A DNA stretch of 64,000 bases from Fennellomyces sp. T-0311 (Eukaryota; Mucoromycota; Mucoromycetes; Mucorales; Lichtheimiaceae): assembly GCA_025266875.1 (NCBI GenBank), contig JALLLT010000020.1, positions 372,001-436,000 on the forward strand, in the 5' to 3' direction. Shown here piece after piece: positions 1 through 11,303 of this stretch; the first letter of the stretch is position 1, and every line of letters begins with the position of its first letter. The notes below the pieces were generated by a model, which was not told where the DNA came from, did no database searches, and was given only the letters and a program-made list of their open reading frames with translations. The translations under genes and the position numbers were made by a program.

Positions 1-1332
1 TACCCCGCTACAGGACGTGAGGAATGCGCCGCGTTCAAGTAAAAAAAGTACTCGATTTTGGCCGCCTCACTCTTTCGAATACAACGAGAAATCCCAGTCG
101 TTGCTTAAAAGCTTTTCGTTGTTAAGCAATTCATGGGGAAACGCATTAACATTTGCTGTGATTACGCTGATACTGTTAGGCATTGTTTTAAGGCATGCAA
201 ACGGAAAGAGAAGAAAATTATACGCTTTCGAAAAGTATACTTTTTTTGGTGGAAGACAGGAGGAGCAAAACTATTGTTTCACTTCGCAGCACAAATTTTC
301 ACATGGCAAAGCATTGCTGACTTGAGACCCAAGTACAAATTCATGCGATTTGGAGTGCTGACTTGCACACTTCAAGGTATATGCTTGGAAATACTGTACT
401 TCAAGCCCACCTGTGGTCAGGGCAATTTTACTACTTTTTCCCTTGTGCAGAATCTCACGGCATTCCTATTTTACAGGCCATGTAGAAACCATCGCTTACG
501 AGAATTCATCTCTTTGATTTTCCTTCGTTGACCTCCCGTATCCAATCACAAATCTTCTATCAGTCAAACACTTCGGCCTTCCTAAGTCTCTTGCTTGTCA
601 TCACCTTTATCGCCACATTAAGTTAATATGCTGTTGGTAGTACGTTAAAAAAAGCAACTCATGAATCCCACTCTTTTTAGTGTGAGTAGATGCGCAGTAT
701 CCAAGGCATCGGTATGACAACCACCTGCGTTTTTTAACGAGAAAAACCAATGAGCTTCCTGATCCATGACCGACCTCTATTTGGAGTGGAAGTATACGAT
801 CATTTGCTGATAGTACGCGCTGTCATTACCGTTGCCATGGATTAGCCTTTGTGGAGACCGCAGTCATGATTACACTGTTTGATGTGATTTTCATTTTTAT
901 TAAAGGCGTTATGATAACATATGAAACTGTTACCGTATGTAAAGTGATTGACGGTAGACGTGAGGCTCATCTGTGGTATTTATTCGCTTATATTATAATA
1001 ATCGAGCGAAGCTCGATTGACTCAGAAGGTGCATCTAAACAATTGGTATACATACTGAAAAAAAATCATGAGTGATCCTTTTCAGCATATGGACTTTCAT
1101 CCAAAATGATATTCGAAATCCTATTATGCCGTCTTTTCCCGTTCCAGCCCCAGTTGTTGGCGTCGTACTTCATTGCTGTGGTTATGTCTTGAACATTTGA
1201 TGACGATTGGTACGCGGCTGCGAGTTTCTCTTGGATATTAACAGGAACATACGCGAATAAATTTAACAGCTTTCACCAACGATTGTGGTCGGGTGGTGTG
1301 TAAGAGGTATCACATTGCATCACAGTATGTGA
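1..1332. other. No recognisable gene
   Basis: AT-rich sequence with only short open frames on both strands. None shows a recognisable domain, a plausible intron chain or a signal peptide. It may be decayed mobile DNA next to the broken gene that follows, but I see no direct repeat or terminal repeat to support that. Confidence 0.4.
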
Positions 1333-2470
1333 TTATGCGCTTGAAAGGGTCTCGTCTGGATGGAAGATAGCCTGCTTTTCTGTAAGTTTTCTTGTTACGA
1401 AATCGGCGACCCGATACATGCGCTTTCTCCATGTCAAGAGCACACAAACTGTGTCGTAGAATGCGTCCAGATCGCTAATTGATGAAGGTAGCTTAACGTC
1501 GTACCGGCTGACCTCAACGTAGCCACCGTTCCTAACGAGGTATATCGAATTGACAGACGCTATAGTTCCGACGGACTGTAATTGCCATGCAGCATAGGTT
1601 GTCCACTTTTCGTCGATACACATGTCGAGCATATAGTCCAGATCATCTTTTGACTCGCGGTTCAACTTTGCCTTGTCCCTCATTATTTTGTCGTGGTCGC
1701 CCTTCTTCGCCATTTTACCACTGTATATGTCGTACTCGTTGCCTCCATAGTCAATTAAAAAACTTATATCGATGTTGAAAGCGATGACATTCTTGGTGTT
1801 CGCGTACTGTTCCTTCTTCCTCTCATTACTGTAGTAGAATGTGGATTCGCTCATTTTGATTCTTATGTTGCTTTTGGTACAATATGTCGAAACATGGTTG
1901 CCACACTTTAACCAAGTGGTTATACTCGGTGTGGTCAACTGTCGTTTGCAACTTGGACATATCTTGATGGTTCCCAATGCCTGACAGAAGCGACTCCATC
2001 GTTTTCAGCGAAATGTATACTTCCTTGTCTTCGAAATGCTTGTTATAGATGCGGTACAAGTACTTGATTTCAATATCCACACTCCTTGCCATAGCGACAG
2101 CTGCACAAATAATGCCGTAGTGCATTTTAACACTTGGTTTCATTCCAACAGGGTATATTTGATACCTTCATTCGTATCCCTTTCGGGCATCGTCCCATTC
2201 CTAGGCTGAGAAAAGCAACTGCTGCGAAAGAACATCCTTGTCCGCGAAATCAATTATTGATGAAAGCCTTTCGTCATCATTTTGCGCTGGTATGATGGAA
2301 TATTTGGCCATGGCTCCATACCGGGAGAACAAATGTTCTTCCCTTTCGTTTTTACGATACTGAACATTTGAGCTAGAGATATCCTGGATAATGGAGCTGC
2401 TAAGGGCGGGGATGCTGCTAAGGATGGGCGAGCTGCCGAGGATGAGGATGCCGCTGAGGATGGGAGTGTC
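1333..2470 (-). pseudogene. Frameshifted copy of an unknown fungal protein family
   Basis: Two minus-strand open frames, 2143-1826 and about 1910-1333, continue one protein with a one-base frame change near 1860-1905. The first frame ends with a Trp-rich segment (KVWQPCFDILYQ) and the second resumes with NIRIKMSESTF and then YDIYSGKMAKKGDHDKI. No GT-AG pair explains the change, so this reads as a frameshift. An N-terminal part (Ser-rich, then RLSSIIDFADKDV) can be followed up to about 2470 but is broken by stops. The layout (Trp segment, RIK segment, IYSGKMA-like box, then a C-terminal region of hydrophobic and Lys residues) resembles the C-terminal half of a family I associate from memory with Mucorales; the gene at 39986-42350 seems to be a relative of the N-terminal and middle part. 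Function unknown. Confidence 0.5.
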
Positions 2471-2485
2471 GCGGAGGAGCCATCC
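2395..2485. repeat. Degenerate GC-rich minisatellite (about 15-bp unit)
   Basis: Several imperfect copies of a unit resembling GATGCTGCTAAGGAT and GATGCCGCTGAGGAT follow one another. It lies at the 5' end of the broken gene on the minus strand, where it would encode a Ser/Leu-rich low-complexity stretch. Confidence 0.5.
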
Positions 2486-2660
2486 TTGGACCTTGTACTG
2501 TAGATTTTTTTGTTTCTTCTGTTGAAAAGTTGCTTGGTTGGTTGCTGCTTGTGCTACATAAGTTGATTAATCAAAAAATAAAGCATCAAGAGCTTTGGCT
2601 CCGATATTCATGGCTGCTGCCTTCAAGTTTTGAGCTGCTCTGTCGAGCTTTTTGTGGTTT

Positions 2661-3490
2661 TTATTTAAATTGATTGCCATTGTATTCCAGAAATTGTCGT
2701 TTGTAGAAACGCCCGCCACTTTTTTCCGAAGCAGTCGCATTGCGAAAGACCACTCCCTGAAAAGGACCCATACCTCGCCGCCTGAGGTATTCTTCTCGGC
2801 CTTCATCGTCAAGGCCGGCCATGGGATTTCTCCCAGTGGCCCTCGCTGATTGCTGCATCTCTATGCCCGCCGCGCGATTCAAAAACCACCGCCGGTATAA
2901 CGCTGTACTTGTATCTTGTAGGTTGTGTGGGCGTGGCATTGTACTGGTGAGAATCCCGCGGCGGGCCCGACTGGCCTCCTCAGCCTGCATTCGCTCGAAT
3001 TGAGCCACCCGCCCCGTAGAGTCCGGATGGCATTGGAACACCGACGGTGCTCCTCTCCGGGACCGTGCAGCGGTCATCCTTGTGGAGAAGTTGATGGCGT
3101 CGGCGTCGGCGACCTGCTGTTTAATATCTCCAAGGATACCAACAAGCCCACTTCGCTCGGCTGTGCGATCATATATCTATTATTAATGGATGTCATTGAA
3201 TAAAGTAAGTAATCAGTTGGCACTTGTTTCATCACACGTATTACCTGCTTAGTATGGATAAGCCATTCTTCGACAGCGGCATCGTTTGCGGGGAAGGTCG
3301 ACAACGCATATTGGGAGGCCGAGTACACCAGTATCGATAGGGCACGCGACGGGGGTGGACCGACAGTCTTCGGACGTCTTCGGTCGATCCATACCCAAGC
3401 ACCGAAAACCGACGGGCATCTTGAAACGGGCAAAGTTGCTGGACCGTGTCCGAAATCCAGGTACTCGTAAAAACGTGGGCCGACCGACAT
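2661..3490 (-). CDS. Hypothetical protein, two exons, 253 residues
   Basis: Exon 1 is 3490-3245 and exon 2 is 3176-2661; the intron has GTAATA and TAATAG borders and the phase is kept (82 + 172 codons). The protein begins MSVGPRFYEYLDFGHG. The N-terminal third is compact and aromatic-rich; the middle (from about residue 95) is predicted helical, with an ADADAINFSTR segment; the C-terminal half is Arg-, Gln- and Gly-rich and ends in NGNQFK. I see no signal peptide, membrane segment or known motif. GC content (about 55%) is well above the flanks, which may point to a different origin. Another short frame (2647-2567) downstream contains a Lys/Ala-rich helix but is not linked by a usable splice site. 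I do not recognise the family. Confidence 0.55.
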
Positions 3491-3872
3491 GGCCGGATTT
3501 GAGTTGGAGCTGTCAATGGCGTAATGCCTAATTCAGATCAAGATTGCACATTGTTGGACATGATTAGATGCAAAGTATAAAATCGCACTTTTGTCACAAG
3601 AAAACCTACATCGAAATGAATGTGTATGAGAGGAAAAAGTAAACAAGTGCCAAGAAGCGGAACCTTTTGATATACTTGCAACATTCATTGTTGTTGACCG
3701 ATTACTTTGTACGACGTCAGCAGCTACCGTCACCAAAACTGCTTAAGTCATTTACCACCTTCATCAACACCAAATCACTTGATCTCCTAGACTTACTACT
3801 ACATCTTCAATATTCAGTTCCATTTATTTATGCATATACTCTTTTAAACGAGCTTCTAACTAGCAAACCGAT
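3491..3872. other. Intergenic, nothing recognised
   Basis: AT-rich spacer between the start of one unknown minus-strand gene and the 3' end of the next. Short frames only. Confidence 0.5.
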
Positions 3873-4532
3873 CTACAGAACATGTTCAGGCACCGCAAGG
3901 TCATGTGGCGCTCGCTTCAACAACCCCTGCATCCGGTTCAAAAAATCTGTGCACGCTCTGTAATTTGAAACGACCATATCCACAAAATGTGAATGCTTTC
4001 CCGAAAATTTAACCCAAGATCGTAGTAGGAAATACGATATAGCTATAGATATAATGACCACAACAGATACCACTGTAAAAAATCCTAGTGTAACATAATC
4101 AGACGGTGCTATAAAATTATACAAAGTCTTGTAAAATCTTGTGAAAACTGCCATTTTACAAGAAAATTTTTTTATAATATACAACATCACTGATGATGTT
4201 CTTATGGTGATAAATAGGCTCGTTACCATGGTTACGTACAAGGTAATCGTTATGATAATGGAGCTTTTCCGCTGAAATGCGTATTTAAGATGATTCTGTA
4301 AGCTTTTCTTATATTGTGCATTCCATTTTCTGTGGATTTTTTTACTCTTAACTTTCCACTTACTGTGATTTTCAAAAGTTCTATATACAAGCTCTAATTT
4401 CTGGTCAATTCTTTTCAAAATTGACCTACTTTTTGTGGTATCTCGGTCCCAACTCATGCTAGCAACACATATTGAAGTAACCTGTATTACACTCTGCTGG
4501 TACCAGTCGTCCCAATATATAAAGCACACCAT
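3873..4532 (-). CDS. Hypothetical membrane protein, 219 residues
   Basis: A single uninterrupted frame starting MVCFIYWDDWYQQS. The first third after residue 35 is basic and predicted helical (KRIDQKLELVYRTF, KSKKIHRKWN). Two strongly hydrophobic segments follow at about residues 92-115 and 148-172, the second Val/Ile-rich (FFTVVSVVVIISIAISYFLL), so a two-pass membrane protein is likely. The C-terminus is soluble. A shorter start at the Met of SMSWDRDT (residue 27) is possible. No family recognised; the lack of introns contrasts with most genes here. Confidence 0.5.
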   Translation of the reverse strand: MVCFIYWDDWYQQSVIQVTSICVASMSWDRDTTKSRSILKRIDQKLELVYRTFENHSKWKVKSKKIHRKWNAQYKKSLQNHLKYAFQRKSSIIITITLYVTMVTSLFITIRTSSVMLYIIKKFSCKMAVFTRFYKTLYNFIAPSDYVTLGFFTVVSVVVIISIAISYFLLRSWVKFSGKHSHFVDMVVSNYRACTDFLNRMQGLLKRAPHDLAVPEHVL

Positions 4533-6364
4533 CGTCTATTGAAATATTCTTGTATCTCGGAAAACTTGAAAATCACTCTTCTTGAAATAAGCTCTTCCTG
4601 GGTGATCGAGTTGACTAACTGCTAACATCATTGGATACACCGTTAAATTCTCTACAAATACACTACTACATCAAGGGAATAAATGATAACAATACAGGTA
4701 CCACGCTTGAAAAAAAAACCTAGAATGTGGAAAAAGCAGGTTGGAGCGGTAAGGAAAAATATAGGAAGAAGCGTTATGGGCATAATTCCCAAACAAACAT
4801 ACGTAAATACCCTAGAATCCACACAAATTATGTGCAGTTTCCTTGGGCAGCTGGTTGTGCCACTTGGCAGTGCTTCTTCTGAGGCGACTCCGTTAATTAA
4901 GGCTCTGTATGACCTTCGACCTCATTGACATTAAACGGTAAGGTCGTTAGGGGTTCGGCGATAACATGGGTCTTTGGGCTATTAGACAAAGTATTCATCT
5001 TCTCCATCATGACTTATCATCAATATAAATAGAGAGTACTTTTCCTTAATAAAACGTGATCTGATTTTGGCCTGTCATCCGAAAGCTTTTTCTCGTTAAG
5101 CGATAACATAGATGTGCTTGTGGACCCATTCAGCGCTTGGATTCACTTGCTTGTAATGTATTTTGTAGAAAAGATAAGGCCTCATCTAATAACTTTTATA
5201 CCTAGCGAAACCGGTAACTAGATAAAAAAATGACGCGTTATATTAGAAAACATGCAGATATCAGCTATAGTCACCGCTTTTTAGCTCATTGAGCGCTTCA
5301 ATTTATTAATTATGAAAAGTGGTAGAACCAGGGGTTTAAAATACGTAGAACATGTAATCAGATCACCTTCTGGACATAGTAGACGAAATTACGGCCGAAA
5401 AGTGAAGCCTACCAATTTTCCCAAGCCGAGCACTATAATTCGAAGACGTACCCACGCCGATAGATGCGCTTTGTAAGTAAGTTAGCCTTCAAAGGATCAC
5501 GTAAAGTTGATTCGGAGTAAAAATATTGGCCTTTTGCGTTCCTCGTTTTGACCTGGCAGCGGAATCCATTGAATACCTTTGAACCTGCTTACTGACTTGA
5601 CCAGTGATTGGATCTCCGTGATATATAGATACCTTTTGTAGAGAAATTGTAGCTACATACTACGATAATGATAACGACTTGAAGCATTAGCGGCCTACGA
5701 AACAATTTACTTGAAAGAAATGCAATTTTTGGCGGCTAAACATGATTAAGAAGACGCTTTTGCGATGCAAGAACATGTTTGAACATTTGTACTAAATCTC
5801 CAAAGCCCATGCTTTGTGAGTCCGCTAATTTTCTGCTTCTAGTCTGCGATAAGTTCTGGATCAGCATCATTTATTGTGCACGATCTTACCCATGATCTCG
5901 CATGAAAGCTATATACGAATTTTCCGATATAGTACTATATACCTTTCTAGCTTTTTCAGAGTAATAGAAGTTTCAATACAATTGAGGTACCTTAGCATTC
6001 TTGGTGATTGTCTTTAAAGATTTGAACCCTTTCCAAAGACCTTTTTTCGCAACTATCTCTTCAAGTACATCCCGTATTGCCGGAGCATCGACATTTAAAG
6101 CACTCCACTGCATAGATATCTGTTACACCCATCACATAAAGGTTTGTAGGTACGTCTTTTCTCGTGGGGAATGAGAATCTAAATCTAAACTCCAAACCGT
6201 AGTCTGCTAGAACATTCAGTTGATAAGCTCGATTCAAGATGTCGATACGACTTTATATGACAAAGGGCTTGTATATGTATATTTATAACTAAAATTTGAT
6301 AAAACTTTGTATATTATATTATATTTATAAATGGGTGACAATAGTTTATAGTAGACAGTACTGT
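4533..6364. other. 1.8 kb without a supported gene
   Basis: AT-rich. One 81-codon plus-strand frame at 4683-4928 (rich in Lys at its start) has no relatives that I recognise and no introns; I would not call it. No tandem or inverted repeats stood out. Confidence 0.4.
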
Positions 6365-6777
6365 TTACTGTCCAGTAAAGTGATGCTGAGCGAGGGCCAT
6401 AACTCCGGCAGCCATGAGAATGTTTTGGAGATTAAGGTACGTCTGAGCGTTGGGAACGGCATACATGAGTGTCGCAGATGACTCAGTAGTATTACCAGAG
6501 GAACTGCCAGCATGACTACCGCCAGAAGAACCTCCACTACTACCACCGCTGCTGCTTCCTAAAGACATTATTAACAGGTTTGCTAATTAAGCTTAACTTT
6601 TCAGTCATGTACCACTATCTCCACCACTGCTGCTACCACCACTGCTACCGCCCTTGGCGGATACGGTGACTAAAAATCGCATAACTGTAAGTACATTATT
6701 GCTACCAGAAAGAAGCGAAGCGACGTACATGACGTTAAATAGACCAAAGCAAGCAAAGCGAGAATGAAGAAGCGCAT
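6365..6777 (-). CDS. Small secreted Gly/Ser-rich protein, copy 1
   Basis: Three exons: 6777-6729, 6669-6613 and 6558-6365, giving 99 residues with all phases closing. Introns are 59 and 54 nt, with GTACGT and GTACAT donors. Residues 1-20 are a clear signal peptide (MRFFILALLALVYLTS, then FTVSA), cut probably after SA. The middle is almost pure Gly and Ser (GGSSGGSSSGG and similar) with one His. The C-terminal 25 residues are hydrophobic and ordered: LNLQNILMAAGVMALAQ. No cysteines. A paralogue with the same plan lies 1.3 kb away (8064-8330). The role is unknown: a secreted structural or surface peptide is a guess, and a GPI anchor is not supported because the C-terminus lacks the usual omega-site arrangement. 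Confidence 0.72.
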
Positions 6778-8063
6778 CGCGAGAAAAGAATGGAATCTGT
6801 CTGTTGTTTCCGAAGAGAATGTAGAGAAAGACTGGGATAGGATCAAAAAGCGCTCGTATTTATAACTATGAAGATCATACTGCCATCGCTAGTAATATTA
6901 TCGTTACAAGAGAACAAATTAAATTTGTATTACTTTGGAAGACACCATGTGTGGTGACAAGTTCTACAGATGTGGCTGAAAGGGTTCCAGGCAAGGGCGG
7001 TTATTCAAACATAGTAAAAAGTCGCTGAGGCTGTGCCTTTTATTCCACAGTCAATGTGCGGCTCAGTGGTAGATCATACTATGTTTTTGGAATAGCACAT
7101 TTACCCAGGGCTTGTGAAACAAGCCGTACTCGATCATTTAGGTTCGTTGCCATGGTGACGCGGATGAAGCACAGCAATTTGGAATACGAAAACGTGCAGA
7201 CAAAAGGCTAAGATATACCGGGAACTCACATATTCTTTATAAAAAAAAAAACTATGTTGCTTGCGCCACAGCGATCCTGTCCCCATGAAGTAGCTAGATA
7301 CCATCATGGGCACTTTTCCTGATTTTGTTAGAGTTACACAGCATCATGCTTAGCAACATGAAATCAAAATACTAACCGCTCCCCTTGTCTCACTGTCCTA
7401 TAGATCAGCCACGTTAAATTTGGGCAATCCGTAAAGATTATTCGTACCGTCTGTTTCAACAGCAATATATATATCCAACCAGAAACTGAAGCTGTGATGC
7501 AATTTGGAGTATCTTTATACCGTCACGCTTACGAGTTCCAAGTCTGATTTAAGAGCATCACGATCTGAAGATGGGTATGACCAATTTTAATTTTCCTTTT
7601 TAGCTTATTTTCAGTGCTTGTTGCTAATTCCAGTTAAGCCTTGAGCTACAATTCTCACCCACCACTTCGGTTCTAAGGTTGTCTCTCAGTTACACATGCT
7701 CAGTCTTACTCTATGTGAAATGTCTTTTGCGCAGTAGCATACTGCAAGAAGGGGAGGGTTCTTTATCAGTTATCATCTGTTGGCTCACAATGTTGATACA
7801 CTATAAGCACCGTACATCAGCGTGAAGCAGAAGCAGCGAAAAAAAAGAATATGATCGCAATTTATACTTCATATTTTATTTTACTAATAGCAGCGAAAAA
7901 GATGTATGGTAGCTTTCAGAGACGAAATCCTGTTACGATTTGGTTGGAAGTTTCCACAGACGAGTCGGACATTGGGACAGCTTCATGGGAAAAACTAACT
8001 TTATTATTATAGCGGGTGTTATATTAAGATGAACAAAGTGGTACGTAGCTATGGTAACACCTA
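6778..8063. other. Intergenic between the two Gly/Ser-rich genes
   Basis: Apart from the TATA box of copy 1 I see no gene, RNA or repeat. Only short, stop-broken frames are present. Confidence 0.45.
6858..6864 (-). promoter_or_regulatory. TATA box of Gly/Ser-rich gene 1
   Basis: Reads TATAAAT on the minus strand, 81 bp upstream of the ATG at 6777. Confidence 0.5.
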
Positions 8064-8330
8064 TTACTGAGCGAGAAACAGTGCTCCACCAATGGTGGCC
8101 ATCAGCATCGATTGGAGATCAAGTTGTCCGTCGAAGGCTGAGATGCCGTCCGATGAAGACCCACCACCGCCTCTACGACCCTTCGCAAGAGTCTCTAATA
8201 ATGCATTAAAGTTCGTTAATATAGCACTGAATGAGGTCCATCTTGCCAGAAATTATAGATGATTGTTACCTGTTGCCATGCTGATGGTCACAATGAGAAT
8301 TGCCAAGGCATATGGTGACTGAAATTTCAT
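8064..8330 (-). CDS. Small secreted Gly/Ser-rich protein, copy 2
   Basis: Two exons, 8330-8270 and 8194-8064, joined over a 75-nt intron, give 63 residues. It begins MKFQSPYALAILIVTISMAT (signal peptide), then a short basic and Gly-rich stretch (AKGRRGGGGSSSDG), and ends in LDLQSMLMATIGGALFLAQ. The end matches copy 1 in the pattern L-x-LQ-x-x-LMA followed by Gly, Ala and a final LAQ, and both mature proteins begin near Ala-Lys-Gly. The Gly/Ser tract is much shorter here. This supports a tandem duplication on the same strand. Function unknown. Confidence 0.7.
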
Positions 8331-8382
8331 GATGAAACGATAAAAAGGGTAGGTGCCGGCCCATAAGGATTAGCTGTCCACA

Positions 8383-8389
8383 TTTTATA
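8383..8389 (-). promoter_or_regulatory. TATA box of Gly/Ser-rich gene 2
   Basis: Reads TATAAAA on the minus strand, 53 bp upstream of the ATG at 8330. Confidence 0.5.
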
Positions 8390-9529
8390 CCTCTTTATCG
8401 AACCAAAACAATGTTACTCCTTGACACGATTGTCATTGATTGATTGGTCAATCCATACATGCATATTGCTGCAGCGTGTTCGATCCGGGGTTGAAAAGGT
8501 CGTTGGCAATGTATATGATATGATCGCGGGCGAGAGGCGCGCGAAACACAAATAAGCAGTTCCCTTACTTTATTTGTCGTCTATCATTTTCTGTGAGAAT
8601 CTCATGTTGCAACACCATGTGTAGACTATTCCTCTAAAATGCGATGTGGTTAAAAATACTCCTTGCATCAGAGGAGCGTATGTTTACTCCATTTTTACCA
8701 CTTTTTTTTTCCAAGGAGCGAATTAGCGATACCAGGAGACTTTCTAGGAGAAAACCAAGGATCAAGGTGGATGATGTAAGTCAATTATATGATTCAGCAA
8801 TTATGGATGACATTCATCGTGTAAGGCATATTTACTGTTTTCAATATGCTGATCGCTCGTGCAGGTGAATCGGGACTACCTTAGTCACCTCCACTGTAGT
8901 ACATCAAAGTGTATGTGATGATATAAATGAGTGCCTCGTAGTGAACATGGTGCCGCTAGCCTCTGCGCACATGGTCACTTAGATACTGATTTATCCATTG
9001 GCTTGCAACTTTCAAGAAGTTTGCCAATATTCAACTCATTACGCGCACAGACTCGTTAGTATATGTTGATGGTTAAATTGTTTATATTGTGCCACATTAT
9101 GCTGCATACGTAGATATGATTTGGTGAAACCATTCTTTGTACAAATTACCGACTTGCATAAGGATCTACAAGCGTTTTTATAATGTTGGCTGAAAAAGAC
9201 TGCTGCGTAGATTACGGAGTATCGTGTCCCGGGTTTGAGGTTTTACGGATCCAGAAACTTCTTACGCAGCTCAACTAGCTTAAAAAATGTGTACTGTGAA
9301 TCCATCTCTAATGTTCTCGTCATTTGGAGAGCAAGAATACTTTTTACACAGGTACTCATAATAACAATGACAAGAGCTTTTAGTTAAATGACATTGAAGG
9401 AGGGATTCCACGTTTTTTTTTTGGCAACCATCATCAATCAATACTTGGAATCGAGAATGTGGCTAAAGGTAGCAAAACAGTTTGATTAGACGTTCTTCAC
9501 GTACTTGTGCCAATGTTTAAGTGGCCGCT
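8390..9529. other. Intergenic, possible small relic
   Basis: A plus-strand frame at 8644-8868 (MWLKILLASEERMFT) contains GTAAGT and GTAAGG motifs and a CGTGCAG acceptor, so it may be a remnant of a spliced gene, but no exon chain could be built. Otherwise nothing recognised. Confidence 0.35.
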
Positions 9530-10535
9530 TTATTTAACATATTGAACAACAAGCTCTGGTTCTTTTTCTGGGAATGTCGCAAGGTAAGGTTTAATTTTAG
9601 GGCGTTCTTCGAATGCCTTGACAAAAGCTGCAAGGTTAGGTGACGTCTGTATTTCCAAAGCAATTGTTAGAGAAATCTTGCAATGATCAATAAATATGCC
9701 ACTACTTTTCTCTTCATAACACACCTGCAGTTTGTTTAGGATCTCCTCTTGTCGTAAAATATCGTAAACGAGGAAATCAGCGTAAGTAATCTATGATTGA
9801 CAGTGCAAAGAAAATTAAGTTGTGATGATCTACATATTATCAAAATATCGAACTCTTACTCGAACACCAAGAACGTATGGGCCACTAGGACGTGCTCCGT
9901 AGATTCGCTCGAATCTAGCCACATGAAGTGGTAGTTCAACAGTTTTATGGTATTCAAGTTGATCCTATAATACGTAGCGGCATTATGAAGGTCAATGATT
10001 GGATCTATATGGTACAATATCTTAACTCGTTATAATACGTTACCGGCTGGAACATGGGTTTTATAAAGTCATGTAAAAAGGAGCTTGCTAGGTCAGCTGT
10101 CTGTTCGACTAGACTAGCCTCTTGCAATTCGGTTGGAGTGTAACCTGAACAAAGAATGCCATTAGCATAAGTATCACTTGTGGTCATGATGGAATATGCT
10201 TTCCGCTCAGAATTACCTAGCTCCTTCCCCAGAAGATGCATGAGGGGTACTGTCGCACCAAAGTATTGGCCACCTGCAGTTTCCATTACCGGAAGTACAG
10301 CGGTGGGATACTTTTCAAAGAGAGTGGGCTTGAATTGTGCCCATTTTGCAAAACTGAGACGGTTATCTTGAAAGCTGACACCAGCGTCATGAAGTAAAAG
10401 CCTAATTCCTCCTGCACGTCCCCGATCTACAGATATAAACGAAATTTAGATAAAGCTAATCTTTTGCTGTGTCACAATTCATCGCTTACTTCCGATGTCA
10501 AGATAGTAAAGTTTCGAGTTTTCAAAAGAGACCAT
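9530..10535 (-). CDS. Glutathione S-transferase, sigma-like, copy 1
   Basis: Six exons; the splice phases close from the ATG at 10535 to the stop at 9530. The N-terminal thioredoxin-like domain has a Tyr pair near the start (KLYYLDIG), then RGRAGGIRLLLHDAG, the cis-Pro region (YPTAVLPV) and a fungal version of the SNAIL/TRAIL helix (QYFGATVPLMHLLG). The helical C-terminal domain contains ITYADFLVYDIL and ends NLAAFVKAFEERPKIKPYL, typical of sigma/alpha-like GSTs. Predicted cytosolic: no signal peptide. It would conjugate glutathione to electrophiles or act as a peroxidase; the substrate cannot be read from sequence. A tandem paralogue lies just upstream on the same strand with the same intron positions. 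Confidence 0.9.
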
Positions 10536-11303
10536 ACGTATTTGTCTGATAACCAGTACTGCTAGTCAATATCCAATATATATAGCGTGCGTGGATGGAT
10601 CGAATGCACCGGGTACGTAGCTCCATGCTTCCGAAAGTCGCCATAAAGAACGAGTCAAACGTTGAGCGAGCTTCCCGGAACTCGCTGTAATTGGAAATTG
10701 AGGTATGCGCAGCAAAGGGGAATAAACGGAAACTGAACTACTGCGCCTGCTTTGTCCGTTTTGTTCCTATTACCATCCGCAGCACTCGTAAAGAGATGAC
10801 TATCGGTTCCGAAAAATTGTCAATAAAAAGCACAACATATATTATGGATCTGCTTGTCTTGGAGAAGAGCTTGGACAGGCTAGTTGTCCGAGGGAGCTAT
10901 AGCTGCATAAAGATGGATTTTTTTTGTGCAGATTCGTGGTCATCAGAGCTTGTTCTCTCAAAATTGATGGCCGACAAATTCTGTCACCATACGTAGTATT
11001 GAGTCATACTCGCTTTTAAGAATTTCCACGATCCGGGTACATGAATGAACCATGAACGTGTTACTAATATCCCAATTTCGTAAATATAAACAACTGGGAC
11101 AATTTTCCTACTTTCCACTAGACTGGGTTAACATTTTTAAAAAAGTAGAAATATAGATCACATTGTTTGCGTATCCAAGCACATAATGCGAAAAGGGAAG
11201 TGTACAACCAGAGTAAATTACTGCATAGCAATTCAAGAACATTCCAGTTGTATAACAAAATCGTGACCTCCCAGAAAAACGGTGAAGGACCCGGGCTTTC
11301 ATA
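10536..11303. other. Spacer between tandem GST genes
   Basis: Promoter side of GST copy 1 and 3' side of copy 2. A 101-codon plus-strand frame (10691-10996) has no recognisable feature and I do not call it. Confidence 0.5.
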
